NCBI GenBank assembly: GCA_046327745.1 | Contig: JAXLXV010000007.1 | Span: 1-64,000 of the forward strand | Direction: 5' to 3' | From: JABAQJ01 sp046327745 | Lineage (GTDB): Bacteria > Gemmatimonadota > Gemmatimonadetes > Gemmatimonadales > Gemmatimonadaceae | DNA length: 64,000 nt | In this document: one piece after another, positions 8,793-17,669 of the stretch | Numbering within the stretch: the first letter of the stretch is position 1 | Layout: every line of letters begins with the position of its first letter | The notes under the pieces: model-generated | What the model was told of the DNA's origin: nothing | Seen by the model: only the letters and a program-made list of their open reading frames with translations | Databases searched by the model: none | Made by a program: the position numbers and the translations under genes

Positions 8793-9617
8793 TTGACGCA
8801 CGTTATCGCAGTGGCAAATCAGAAGGGTGGGGTGGGAAAAACAACCACCGCCATTAACCTCGCAGCATCCCTCGCCTTAGCGGAACAGAGGGTGCTGTTG
8901 ATCGACGGCGATCCACAGGGCAATGCGACCAGTGGTCTTGGTGTGTCGGCCGACCAGTTCAAGGGCACAACCTACGATGTACTCATCGGGGATATGCCCG
9001 CCGAGGCAGCGATTGTTAAGGGCGTTCAGTTTCCACGGCTAGACGTGCTACCGGCGACTCCGGACCTCGCAGGTGCGGAGATTGAACTCGTGGACGTCCC
9101 ATCTCGCGAGCATCGCCTCCGGAGTGCAATCTCGGACATCAGGCCGGCGTACGACGTGATTCTTATCGACTGCCCGCCATCCCTTGGCCTGATAACGGTG
9201 AACATGCTGAGCGGAGCAGACTCGGTCCTCATCCCCCTGCAGTGCGAGTACTTCGCGCTCGAGGGAATCACCCAGCTCATGAGTACGATTCAGCTCGTAC
9301 AGCAACACCTCAATGATCGGCTCCACCTGTTTGGCGTCGTTCTTACCATGTATGACGCCAGGCTAAACCTATCACGTCAGGTCGCCGCGGACGCGCGGGC
9401 GTTTTTTGGACCTCGCGTTTTCGACACCGTTATTCCACGCAATGTTCGCTTGGCCGAAGCGCCGAGTTTCGGAAGGCCAATCGTCTCCTATGACTTGGCC
9501 TCGGTGGGATCTGTCGCATATATGAGCCTAGCAAAAGAGGTTATTACGCGACTGGAAACAAATGTTTCTGATTCGGCTATACGGCCACAGTCGCTATCGT
9601 CGGACACGGAACGGTAG
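8793..9617 (+). CDS. parA: Chromosome partition ATPase ParA/Soj (274 aa)
   Basis: This Walker-type ATPase drives segregation of ParB-parS complexes along the nucleoid. The deviant Walker A motif KGGVGKTTT begins at residue 11, just after VIAVANQ. A switch motif (IDGDPQGNATSGLG) and Walker B (VILIDCPPSLGLITVNML) follow. The length is typical for a chromosomal Soj. The start is TTG 8793, placed two residues before the conserved VIAVANQKGG, with a purine-rich AGGA about 8 bases upstream. parB follows 36 bases later. The spacer contains TTTTCCACA (9623-9631), the same DnaA-box variant found upstream of dnaA. Confidence 0.96.
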   Translation: MTHVIAVANQKGGVGKTTTAINLAASLALAEQRVLLIDGDPQGNATSGLGVSADQFKGTTYDVLIGDMPAEAAIVKGVQFPRLDVLPATPDLAGAEIELVDVPSREHRLRSAISDIRPAYDVILIDCPPSLGLITVNMLSGADSVLIPLQCEYFALEGITQLMSTIQLVQQHLNDRLHLFGVVLTMYDARLNLSRQVAADARAFFGPRVFDTVIPRNVRLAEAPSFGRPIVSYDLASVGSVAYMSLAKEVITRLETNVSDSAIRPQSLSSDTER

Positions 9618-9653
9618 TCAACTTTTCCACAATGCCTCCGATCCACATGAATC

Positions 9654-10586
9654 ATGAGCTTGCCTGAGAAGCAACGGCGCCTGGGACGAGGACTCGGGGC
9701 ACTCTTGGGCGGACCTCCGCCGCCAATCGCTACCCCGGTGGCGGCGCCGGCGGAGCGCGAGGGCGAAACGCACCGTGAGGTCGAAATCTCGAACATTCGG
9801 CCAAATCCCTACCAGCCGAGACGGGAATTCTCGCCCGCTGAACTCGCCGAGCTTCAAGAATCCATGAAGTCCAATGGGCTCCTGCAGCCCATTGCCGTGA
9901 GGGCGGTCGAAGGCGGATACGAGCTGATCGCGGGCGAACGCCGGCTTCGAGCGGCTACTGCCTTAGGTTGGATCACAATACCGGCAATAACGCGCCAGCT
10001 AGAGAACAGAGAGATGCTTACTCTAGCTTTGGTGGAAAATCTGCAGCGAACGGACCTGAACCCGATTGAAGAGGCCGACGGATACCAACGCCTCATTGAC
10101 GAGTTCTCCCTTACTCAGCAGCAGGTGGCTAGCGCTGTGGGGAAAGACCGCTCGACTGTGGCCAATCTCCTGCGTCTCCGGCAGCTGCCAACTTCTGTCA
10201 GAGAAATGGTTCGAAATGGCAAACTGTCAGTCGGGCATGCGCGTGCTTTGCTCTCACTCCCTAGTGAGTTCGATATCACCGAGGTCGCAGCTCAAGTAGT
10301 CGCTGACGGTCTGACAGTCCGCGACGTGGAGCGCCTGGCGCGTCCTTCTGGCGCGTCGTCTCCGCCACAGTCCAATGCGACCGGACTAAAACCTGAGGCA
10401 GCTCAGGGCGTGCAGTCGGCCGAGGCCCGCCGAGTGGTCGATCTGCTGCGCCGGCGCCTGCAAACAGACGTAGCCATTGTCGCCAATGCGCGAGCAGAGG
10501 GAGAGATCAAAATTCGTTTCTTCTCCGCCGATGACCTTGATCGCGTCCTCACACTTATTCTTGGGTCGGATTCGCAACTGGGTTGA
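9654..10586 (+). CDS. parB: Chromosome partition protein ParB (310 aa)
   Basis: This CTP-dependent DNA clamp loads at parS. It begins with the conserved basic N-terminal stretch RRLGRGLGALLGG (about residues 9-20), which stimulates ParA ATPase activity. The ParB/Srx domain includes LIAGERRLRAA (91-101, the CTP-binding box). The helix-turn-helix is SLTQQQVASAVGKDRSTVANLLRL (about 152-175). The C-terminal dimerisation region (about 255-310) is preceded by a linker rich in A, S, P and Q. Length is normal. It is co-transcribed with parA, and the bactofilin gene follows 23 bases later. Confidence 0.96.
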   Translation: MSLPEKQRRLGRGLGALLGGPPPPIATPVAAPAEREGETHREVEISNIRPNPYQPRREFSPAELAELQESMKSNGLLQPIAVRAVEGGYELIAGERRLRAATALGWITIPAITRQLENREMLTLALVENLQRTDLNPIEEADGYQRLIDEFSLTQQQVASAVGKDRSTVANLLRLRQLPTSVREMVRNGKLSVGHARALLSLPSEFDITEVAAQVVADGLTVRDVERLARPSGASSPPQSNATGLKPEAAQGVQSAEARRVVDLLRRRLQTDVAIVANARAEGEIKIRFFSADDLDRVLTLILGSDSQLG

Positions 10587-10609
10587 ACAACCGCGGGAGT
10601 GCGTAAACA

Positions 10610-11035
10610 ATGTCGCTCTTCAACAAAAACGGAGGTGGACGCGTGGCGGCACGACAAGAGCTGGTGACCCCCGATGCGGCACTCTCTGTGATTGGTGCCG
10701 GTATGAAGGTGATCGGTGATATAGAAAGCACCGGCGTTATCAAAGTCGATGGCGTTGTCGAAGGCTCCATCCGTACCGCGAAACAAGTCCTCCTCGGACG
10801 AGCTGGCTCAGTCTTAGGCGACATCTGCGCTGATGAGGTGGTGCTCGGAGGCAAGATCGTCGGTTCTGTCCTCGCTAGCCAACGCGCCGAAGTCCAGAGC
10901 ACATGTACAGTCGAGGGCAACATTCAAACGAAGTGCATTGTCGTCCTCGAAGGCGGCGTCATAAACGGTATGGTCCAGATGAACGGTGCCGGTGCGCAAA
11001 GCAACGCTCGAGGGACGCTGGCACTTTCACAGTAA
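10610..11035 (+). CDS. Bactofilin (141 aa)
   Basis: This polymer-forming cytoskeletal protein has a short polar N-terminus (MSLFNKNGGGRVAARQ) followed by about 100 residues of repeating G/V/I patterns (IGAGMKVIGDIESTGVIKVDGVVEGSI and onward). That pattern folds as a right-handed beta-helix in the bactofilin (DUF583) family. No membrane segment or signal is present. The gene starts 23 bases after parB, so it is probably in the par operon. In Myxococcus, bactofilins scaffold ParABS components at the cell poles, and a comparable role here is an inference from gene order. Confidence 0.9.
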   Translation: MSLFNKNGGGRVAARQELVTPDAALSVIGAGMKVIGDIESTGVIKVDGVVEGSIRTAKQVLLGRAGSVLGDICADEVVLGGKIVGSVLASQRAEVQSTCTVEGNIQTKCIVVLEGGVINGMVQMNGAGAQSNARGTLALSQ

Positions 11036-11087
11036 GCTGCGCATCGCGCGTAAACGGCTCCCTCGCTCCCACAAATGAATCAGTAGC

Positions 11088-12101
11088 ATGCGCCTCATTC
11101 ACGCCTTCGTTCGGCCCGCGCGGGCACTCTGCATGCTCGCCTTGTTCGCCTGCACGCCCGCGGCACAGCGCGAGCAGAGTGACCGAACCCTGCGAGTCGC
11201 TCTGTTGACACCGGGACCGATCACAGATCGATCATGGAACAACGGCGCCTACGATGGCCTCTTGATGATTCGCGACTCGCTTGGCGCACAGGTCAGCCAC
11301 ATTCAGACCAAGACCCCCGCCGAGTTCGAAGAAAATTTTCGTGAGTACGCACGGCAAGGGTACCAGATCATCTTCGGTCACGGCTTTGAGTTCCAAGACG
11401 CCGCCAAACGTGTTGCACCTGCATATCCGCAGAGTTTCTTTGTGGTGACGTCAAGCGACTTCGCTGGACAAAACTTCGCTGGCATGCGCTTCGCATTTGA
11501 GGAGCCTGCGTATATCGCGGGTATGGCCGCCGCCGCGGTGAGCAAGACTGGCACGATTGCACTCCTAGGCGGAACGGAGCTTCCACCGGTCCGATCGGGC
11601 TTCACCGCTTTCACTGAGGGGGCACGTTCCGTAAACCCCAAAATCCGACTCCTCACAGCGTACGTTGGGAATTGGGACGATGCCAGTGCAGCCAAAGAGC
11701 AAGCGCTCGCGCAGATCGCCCAGGGAGCAGATGTGATCTTTCAGAACGCCGACGCCGCGGGTCTGGGTGTGTTTCAGGCAGCACGCGAGCACCCACCGGT
11801 GGTCGTCATTGGTTCCAACTCAAACCAAAACAGCGTTGCGCCTGATGTCGTGCTCGGTAGTGTGGTCATCGACCTGCCCCGTGCATATCTCACCGTCGCA
11901 CGCGCGATTCGTGATCAGAAAGCAGATTCGCACGTATTTTCGTTAGGCGCTGAAGTGCAAGTCGTTCGCTACATCCCCAACCCCGCGCTCGCCAGCAAGG
12001 TTCCGGCGCCCATGCAATCAGCGGCAGATTCAGTCTGGCGTGCATTCATTGCCGGCACTTTTCGCTTGAACGCCGATGGCACACCAGCCGCCACACACTA
12101 G
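11088..12101 (+). CDS. BMP-family substrate-binding lipoprotein of a nucleoside-type ABC importer (337 aa)
   Basis: A signal peptide ends in the lipobox LFAC with the lipid-modified cysteine at residue 22, so the protein is an anchored periplasmic binder. The mature part has the two-lobed fold of the basic membrane protein (PnrA/Med) family. LRVALLTPGPITDRSWNNGAYDGL is near the N-terminus, with YQIIFGHGFEF and GADVIFQNADAAGLGVFQAA further on. Family members bind purine nucleosides. It heads an operon with a Nif3-like gene, an ATPase and two permeases. The gene overlaps the Nif3-like start by 26 bases. Confidence 0.88.
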   Translation: MRLIHAFVRPARALCMLALFACTPAAQREQSDRTLRVALLTPGPITDRSWNNGAYDGLLMIRDSLGAQVSHIQTKTPAEFEENFREYARQGYQIIFGHGFEFQDAAKRVAPAYPQSFFVVTSSDFAGQNFAGMRFAFEEPAYIAGMAAAAVSKTGTIALLGGTELPPVRSGFTAFTEGARSVNPKIRLLTAYVGNWDDASAAKEQALAQIAQGADVIFQNADAAGLGVFQAAREHPPVVVIGSNSNQNSVAPDVVLGSVVIDLPRAYLTVARAIRDQKADSHVFSLGAEVQVVRYIPNPALASKVPAPMQSAADSVWRAFIAGTFRLNADGTPAATH

Positions 12102-12876
12102 CGCGGCATTCGCTCGCGACATCGCCAGATATCTTGACGAAGTCGTAGGTCGCGATGCCGTCCCCGACTACCCGGGGGCGCTGAACGGACTGCAGGTTGA
12201 CAATCTCGGCCCTATCACGGGTATCGTTGCTTCTGTTGACGTCTCGTTAACCGTTCTAAACGCCGCGACGAATGCGGGGGCTAATTTCCTCATTGTGCAT
12301 CACGGTCTGTTCTGGAATGGGCCGCAAGCGCTAGTTGGCGCAACGTACCAGCGATTTCGCACCCTGCTTACGAACGACGTGGCCGTTTATGCATCCCACC
12401 TTCCACTTGATGCACATCCGGTCCTTGGTAACAACGTTCTTCTGGCCGGTGCACTCGAACTAAAACCGTCGCGCCCATTCGCCTCATACCGCGGCGCCGC
12501 CATTGGACTTGCCGGTGAGACAGACGTGCCGACGGCTGCGCTCATTGATCGTGTTCGCCATGTGGTCGAGCCCTTTGGAGCGACTGTTCGCACATCACGC
12601 GTCGAACCAGGTCGCAGGACGCGACATTGGGGCATTTGTACCGGTGCCGGTGCGTCGTCCGAAACGCTTCGTGAAGCGGTCGCGCTAGGGCTCGATACGC
12701 TGATCGTTGGCGAGGGGCCGCATCATACAGCGGTTGATGCACCTGATTGGGGGTTAGTCATTCTATACGCCGGTCACTACGCCACCGAAACCCTAGGTGT
12801 GCAGGCTCTGGCTCGTGCAGCTGCAACTCACTTTGGCCTTCCGTGGCGCTTTCTGAACGAGCCAACCGGCTTGTGA
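12076..12876 (+). CDS. Nif3-like dinuclear metal centre protein (YbgI/YqfO family, 266 aa)
   Basis: The Nif3 family forms toroidal hexamers with a two-metal site per subunit, and its physiological role is not settled. Visible features are the N-terminal LNGLQVDN, the metal-binding FLIVHHGLFW (HH at 75-76), YASHLPLDAHP and a C-terminal HYATETLGVQAL segment. The single-domain length is typical. The ATG at 12076 lies within the end of the upstream binding-protein gene, and the stop overlaps the ATPase start, so expression is coupled on both sides. Its location inside a nucleoside transporter operon suggests action on a nucleoside- or nucleotide-related substrate, which is inference. Confidence 0.88.
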   Translation: MAHQPPHTSAAFARDIARYLDEVVGRDAVPDYPGALNGLQVDNLGPITGIVASVDVSLTVLNAATNAGANFLIVHHGLFWNGPQALVGATYQRFRTLLTNDVAVYASHLPLDAHPVLGNNVLLAGALELKPSRPFASYRGAAIGLAGETDVPTAALIDRVRHVVEPFGATVRTSRVEPGRRTRHWGICTGAGASSETLREAVALGLDTLIVGEGPHHTAVDAPDWGLVILYAGHYATETLGVQALARAAATHFGLPWRFLNEPTGL

Positions 12877-14312
12877 CCGAGCCCGCACTTGCGTTAACGC
12901 ACGTTTCCAAACGGTTTGGCCAGCTTCAGGTGCTGAGTGACGTCACCCTCGTGGTACGTCCAGGAACCGTGCATGCTCTGCTCGGAGAGAACGGCGCCGG
13001 AAAGACCACGCTTATGCGCATCGCGTACGGCATGTTGCACGCGGATCACGGATCGATCTCGATCGACGGCATAGAACGAAGGATTCGATCTCCAGCTGAT
13101 GCCATTAGGCAGGGAATTGGCATGGTGCATCAGCATTTCGCCCTCGTCCCGGCCATGACGGTTGCCGAGAACATCGCTTTGGGACTTCCTGGTCGATACC
13201 ACCCTCGCGCCGTTACAGAGAGAGTTAATCAACTCGCGCGATCGTCCGGACTTCCCGTTGAACCCGGGGCGTATGTGCGCGATCTGCCGGTCCCAGCGCA
13301 ACAGCGGGTGGAGATTCTAAAGGCGATCGCGTCGTCTGCGCGCGTCCTGATCTTGGACGAGCCCACCGCGGTCCTGCCTCCCGGTCAAGCTGCCGAGTTG
13401 CTGCAATGGCTTCGAGCCTACGTCACAACGGGAAATCACGCAGTCGTTCTGATCACCCACAAGCTCGACGAAGCTCGCGCAGTGGCTGATGACATTACGG
13501 TGTTGCGTGGTGGTCGATCGGTCTTTGCGGGTAGTGCGCAAGGTTCGAGCGATAGGGTGCTCATCGAAGCTATTGTCGGAGCTACCGTGGAGGCGACCGA
13601 GCGACCCACGCCGGTATCCATCGACCGAGTGGTTCGAGTTCGCGCGCGGAATTTGACGTTGCGCAATCAACACGGCGTTGTGTCCGTTAACCGTGCAACC
13701 TTCGATCTTCTGGCAGGGGAAATCATCGGCGTTGCCGGAATCGAAGGCGCAGGTCAGTACGAACTCTTGCGCTGCTTGAGTGGGCGCATGCCGCCCGATA
13801 GCGGTGAGTTGCAGCTGCCCGAACGTATCGCCTACCTGCCGGATGATAGGGCTCGGGATGCTCTCATTGACGATTTTGACCTCGCCGAGAACTTCGTCCT
13901 TCATGGAGCGAGTCGGCGGCGTGGTATTGTGCCTTGGCGATCATTGCGCCTGCAGGTGCAGGCCCTTCTAACGCGTTTCGATGTGCGCGCGCCGAATGTT
14001 CGCGCCCCCATACGCGTGCTATCCGGCGGCAACCAGCAAAAGTTCCTCCTGATGCGGGAGCTGAGCGATGACCCCGAGTTACTTGTCGCGGTGAATCCAA
14101 CACGGGGATTGGATGTGCGTGCGACCATGGCTCTTCGTGCCTACCTACAGGAGGCACGAGATCGCGGCATCACAAGCGTCGTGTACTCCACGGACATTGA
14201 CGAACTGCTTGGTCTGGCAGATCGCATACTGGTGGTCGCTAGCGGGAACGTGACAGAGGTCGAGGCGAGCCGCGAACCTATTGGGCGTGCGATGGTGGGA
14301 GCGCCTGCGTGA
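12873..14312 (+). CDS. Nucleoside-type ABC importer, double ATPase subunit (NupO-like, 479 aa)
   Basis: Two nucleotide-binding domains lie in one chain, as in NupO/YufO and RbsA-type proteins. Domain 1 has Walker A GENGAGKTTLM and Walker B VLILDEPTAVLPP, but its signature reads LPVPAQQRVEI where relatives have LSVG-QQRVEI. Domain 2 has a degenerate Walker A (GIEGAGQYELL) and an intact signature (LSGGNQQKFLL). So one composite ATP site looks canonical and the other degenerate. GTG 12873 is chosen because it overlaps the Nif3 stop (GTGA) and sits just before the conserved TEPALALTHVSKRFG. The frame is open further upstream but the added residues are not ABC-like. Confidence 0.88.
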   Translation: MTEPALALTHVSKRFGQLQVLSDVTLVVRPGTVHALLGENGAGKTTLMRIAYGMLHADHGSISIDGIERRIRSPADAIRQGIGMVHQHFALVPAMTVAENIALGLPGRYHPRAVTERVNQLARSSGLPVEPGAYVRDLPVPAQQRVEILKAIASSARVLILDEPTAVLPPGQAAELLQWLRAYVTTGNHAVVLITHKLDEARAVADDITVLRGGRSVFAGSAQGSSDRVLIEAIVGATVEATERPTPVSIDRVVRVRARNLTLRNQHGVVSVNRATFDLLAGEIIGVAGIEGAGQYELLRCLSGRMPPDSGELQLPERIAYLPDDRARDALIDDFDLAENFVLHGASRRRGIVPWRSLRLQVQALLTRFDVRAPNVRAPIRVLSGGNQQKFLLMRELSDDPELLVAVNPTRGLDVRATMALRAYLQEARDRGITSVVYSTDIDELLGLADRILVVASGNVTEVEASREPIGRAMVGAPA

Positions 14313-15385
14313 GCTCGGCGCTTCGCCAGCGGCTGCTGTCGCACGCCGGATTAGTCGTGGGCCTTACTTTCATATTGCTCGTCGTTTTCTCGCTTTCCGT
14401 GGGTCTTGGCGGCTTCCCCGTCATCGCGTCCCTTCGCGCACTCCTTGGCGGCGCGTTCGGGTCACCGGATGCCCTTCTTTCGGCGACGATCGTTCGCGCC
14501 GTACCGTTGCTGCTGACGGGTCTTGCGGTAGCACTGGCATTTCGGGCCGGAGTCATGAACATCGGAGCCGAAGGGCAGCTGCTGATTGGCGCTGCGGCGG
14601 CCGTCGCTGTTGGGCTTGCGTTTGCTGGATCACTCGGGCGGTTGACCGTTGCTGCAGAATTGGTCGCTGCCGCTGCTGGCGGCGTGCTGTGGGCGCTACC
14701 GCCTGCATGGCTTCGAAGGCAGTTCGGCGTGCTGGAAGTCATCTCGACCATCATGATGAACTTCTTGGCACTGCATCTCGTGTCATTTCTCGTTCGAGGG
14801 CCACTGCAGGAACCCTCGGGGGTCTATCCCCAATCTTCGACACTGGATCCTGTGGCGCAGCTGCCGGCGCTGTTCTCGGGAACTCGACTGCACTGGGGTG
14901 CGGTCTTGGCTGCGTCCATCACCGTGGCCGTCGGATGGGTACTACGCTACACCGCGGTAGGCTTTCGTATTGTCGCCAGCGGCGCCAATCCGACGGCGGC
15001 ACGGGAGGCCGGACTCGTACCTGTGTCGCGACTGACCTTCCGTGTATTTCTGCTGAGCGCCGCGTTCGCCGGACTGGCCGGAGGCATCCAAGTAACCGGT
15101 GTGACTCTGGCCTTATATGAGAACCTGTCACCAGGCTACGGATACACCGCCATTGCCGTCGCCCTTCTCGCGGGCCTCAAGCCTGCGTGGCTTATTCCCA
15201 GCAGCGTGCTCTTTGGAGCACTCGATGCAGGCGCCGCGGCTATGCAACGCGATGTCGGTGTCCCTGCGGGATATGTCGCATTTCTTCAGGCGCTCATAAT
15301 GTTGGCCCTGCTGGTTGCACCTCGGCTGGCACGTCTGCGACAGGATCCACGCCCGTCCGCCACACGCAGTCCCGCGAGCGCCTGA
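14309..15385 (+). CDS. ABC importer permease 1 (NupP-like, 358 aa)
   Basis: This is an integral-membrane subunit of the branched-chain/nucleoside permease superfamily (BPD_transp_2). It has about eight to ten hydrophobic segments. The cytoplasmic coupling-type motif GANPTAAREAGLVPVSRLT is near residues 228-246, and MNIGAEGQLLIGA is near residue 86. The GTG start overlaps the ATPase stop by 4 bases, and the next permease begins directly after its stop. It forms the membrane channel with the second permease. Nucleosides are the likeliest substrates, judged from family and the binding protein. Confidence 0.87.
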   Translation: MSSALRQRLLSHAGLVVGLTFILLVVFSLSVGLGGFPVIASLRALLGGAFGSPDALLSATIVRAVPLLLTGLAVALAFRAGVMNIGAEGQLLIGAAAAVAVGLAFAGSLGRLTVAAELVAAAAGGVLWALPPAWLRRQFGVLEVISTIMMNFLALHLVSFLVRGPLQEPSGVYPQSSTLDPVAQLPALFSGTRLHWGAVLAASITVAVGWVLRYTAVGFRIVASGANPTAAREAGLVPVSRLTFRVFLLSAAFAGLAGGIQVTGVTLALYENLSPGYGYTAIAVALLAGLKPAWLIPSSVLFGALDAGAAAMQRDVGVPAGYVAFLQALIMLALLVAPRLARLRQDPRPSATRSPASA

Positions 15386-16306
15386 ATGGAATCACTTCTC
15401 GGTGCCTTTCTCGATTCTGCGGTGCGCACTGGTACGCCACTCGCGTTGGCCGCGTTGGGCGAAACGCTGGCTGAACGTACCGGCGTTATCAATCTCGGAA
15501 CGGAAGGGTCCATTGTAGCCGGCGCGTTTGGCGCTGCGGTGGCCGCATCAACGTACAGCGCCCCTGTGGGACTCCTGGTCGGACTCTCGTGCGGCATGTT
15601 GGCCGCTGCGGTCTTCGCCTGCTTCGCCATCATGTTGCGGACGGACCAAATCATCACCGGGACGGCTGTGACCATCGGCTCGTTAGGTATAACTAGCGCG
15701 CTGCATCGTAGTGTCTTCGGAGCTCAGGATCTGGCACTTCGCGTGCCCACGCTCGATGCGCTATCCATACCAGTCCTCGCGAGGGCACCGCTACTTGGTG
15801 CCGCGTTCTTTCGCCAACCGCTGCCGACCTACTTGGCATATGCCGTTGCCGTTGTTGGCACTTGGATGTTGTTTCGCACGCGGACCGGTCTCTGGTGGCG
15901 CGCGACAGGTGAGTCACCCGAGGCTGTTCGCGCAGTCGGCGCTTCGCCAATGCGGATTCAGGTCACGGCGACGTTGTGTGGCGGCGCGCTCGCAGGAGTC
16001 GCAGGCGCGACATTGGTGCTCGCGCAGGTGGGAACGTTCGCCGACGGAATGTCAGCGGGTCGAGGATTTATTGCGATCGCCATCGTAGCTCTGGGCCGTT
16101 GGCACCCAATGGGCGTGCTCGCCGCCGCGCTGTTGTTCGGTGGCTCCTCTGCCTTGCAGTATCTCTTTCAGGCGACTGGTTCCGTTCTTCCCTATCAGGT
16201 CTTTCTCGCGATACCGTACCTTTTAGCCCTGGCTGTGCTGGCAGCCGGTGCTGGTCGGCGCAACGCCCCGGCCAACCTGGCGCGACCGTTGGAGCTGAAT
16301 CCCTAG
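15386..16306 (+). CDS. ABC importer permease 2 (NupQ-like, 306 aa)
   Basis: This is the second permease of the same importer. It has eight or so hydrophobic segments, NLGTEGSIVAGAFGA near residue 37 (the counterpart of the permease-1 motif), the coupling motif TGESPEAVRAVGASPMRIQ around residues 175-193, and a terminal hydrophobic helix. It begins at the first base after the permease-1 stop codon. It is the last gene of the five-gene operon and is convergent with the lipoprotein gene at 16314. No clear terminator lies in the 7-base gap. Confidence 0.87.
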   Translation: MESLLGAFLDSAVRTGTPLALAALGETLAERTGVINLGTEGSIVAGAFGAAVAASTYSAPVGLLVGLSCGMLAAAVFACFAIMLRTDQIITGTAVTIGSLGITSALHRSVFGAQDLALRVPTLDALSIPVLARAPLLGAAFFRQPLPTYLAYAVAVVGTWMLFRTRTGLWWRATGESPEAVRAVGASPMRIQVTATLCGGALAGVAGATLVLAQVGTFADGMSAGRGFIAIAIVALGRWHPMGVLAAALLFGGSSALQYLFQATGSVLPYQVFLAIPYLLALAVLAAGAGRRNAPANLARPLELNP

Positions 16307-16313
16307 GATTTGA

Positions 16314-17279
16314 TCAGCAACCTGCGTAGGCACTGGTCCATCGAACACGCCACCCTCGCGTTCCCTCCCTGGCGATTACTGCATACGAAACGCCCTCGCC
16401 CAGCTCCCGCGATACCAGCAGCTGAATGGTCTCGCCGTCTGGTGCTAGTGCTGCAAGCAGTTCCGTCGTCTCTACGGTCTCCTCGGTACCGGTTGTTCGC
16501 TCGGAGTATGCGACACGATATCCCCCAACCTGCGTCGAATCGGGCTCGGCAATGATCGTGAGGTGTTCCTGCAGCGGCATAGCCTCTTGATCAATAGTCC
16601 GCACCACTTCCGCAAACAAAAAGGGCGCGCGCTCAGTGTGAACGGTAGTAACCTGGCGGACGACAAACGGTCGCCCGCGGAACACGGTTGAGGTGTCGTC
16701 CGCAAGACCTGATGCGAGCCGGGCGATGACAACCGTGACGCGCGCGGAATCTCGCTCTGACATGTGTGCGAGCTGAGCGAGCCGGAGAGCTGTGGTCGAA
16801 CCCACTAGACCGACGCCCCAATCGGTAGGAAGGGCTTGGCCTGGCAATGTCGACACCAGTTGTGCCCTCGGCCACGCCGGACAATCCTCGACTTTCTCCA
16901 CCACAAGCTTTGCCAAACGCGCGCTCCCGACGCCCTCGCCGTCGCGGGTCAGCATCACTGTAGAGTTTGCGGCGCGATCGGTGTCAAAGTGTGCAGAATC
17001 GATCGAAATGTCGTTCGTGAACTCGGGAAAGATGACTAGCGCTGACTCGGCGGTCGACGCGGGAACGACAAAGAACGATCCGGTACGTTGGTCCCACGTG
17101 GGACTGGGCAGGATGTTCGTTGGCGCTGACGGGACAGGAACTGTCCGGACCACCGCGCTGTCGGGAACTCGCGATGGCCGTTCCTGGCGACATGCCGTCG
17201 GCGTAAGCGAGCACCCGACGATGAACAGAAGGCCACGCATCCGTTTCGCAGCTAACATACGACGAAATCTGCGGGTCAC
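16314..17279 (-). CDS. Predicted lipoprotein of unknown function (321 aa)
   Basis: The N-terminus has a basic patch, a hydrophobic segment (MRGLLFIVGCS) and a plausible lipobox IVGC, so it is probably an exported lipoprotein. The remainder is soluble, rich in T, E and V, with repeated beta-like segments and a C-terminus WRVRWTSAYAGC. I recognise no family. The GTG at 17279 gives the longest frame, and ATG 17258 or 17240 would place the signal peptide closer to the start. The gene is transcribed toward the ABC importer operon and is convergent with it. Confidence 0.7.
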   Translation of the reverse strand: MTRRFRRMLAAKRMRGLLFIVGCSLTPTACRQERPSRVPDSAVVRTVPVPSAPTNILPSPTWDQRTGSFFVVPASTAESALVIFPEFTNDISIDSAHFDTDRAANSTVMLTRDGEGVGSARLAKLVVEKVEDCPAWPRAQLVSTLPGQALPTDWGVGLVGSTTALRLAQLAHMSERDSARVTVVIARLASGLADDTSTVFRGRPFVVRQVTTVHTERAPFLFAEVVRTIDQEAMPLQEHLTIIAEPDSTQVGGYRVAYSERTTGTEETVETTELLAALAPDGETIQLLVSRELGEGVSYAVIAREGTRGWRVRWTSAYAGC

Positions 17280-17343
17280 TCACTTGCCGTCAACGCTTCG
17301 GGTTTGAGAAGCGACGCCGTGATTGGTTGGCCCTGTAGGGTGT

Positions 17344-17643
17344 CTAATCGGTCAGCGGTGGCTTTGGCGGAACGAGTTCACCAACCAAATCCCAGTGCCA
17401 CGCGTCACGCCGCGCGGCATCTCTTGGGTCCTTCAGCGGTTTGAACTGCAGCCGCGCCTCGGTCATACCGATGGACGCTCCGTACTGTAGAAGCAGCACG
17501 CGGTCCGTCGAGACGACATGTGCCATAGCGTGCCCGCGCCAAACATGGCGATGTAGCCACAAGCCGCCACTCATGGCGTGAATCATTCCATCGCGACGGC
17601 GTTCGAACTCAAGAGGAGTGATGGGATCGACGCGGCAGTCCAT
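17344..17643 (-). CDS. Hypothetical protein (99 aa)
   Basis: This small soluble protein begins MDCRVDPITPLEFERRRDGM and is rich in H, W and R in its middle (WLHRHVWRGHAMAHVV). No signal or membrane helix is seen, and I recognise no family. ATG 17643 is preferred over the TTG two codons upstream. It begins 27 bases after the pilin stop and may be read from the pilin transcript. The composition is that of a real protein, but support is modest. Confidence 0.5.
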   Translation of the reverse strand: MDCRVDPITPLEFERRRDGMIHAMSGGLWLHRHVWRGHAMAHVVSTDRVLLLQYGASIGMTEARLQFKPLKDPRDAARRDAWHWDLVGELVPPKPPLTD

Positions 17644-17669
17644 CCACAAAAGTAGCCGCCGTCAGCCGT

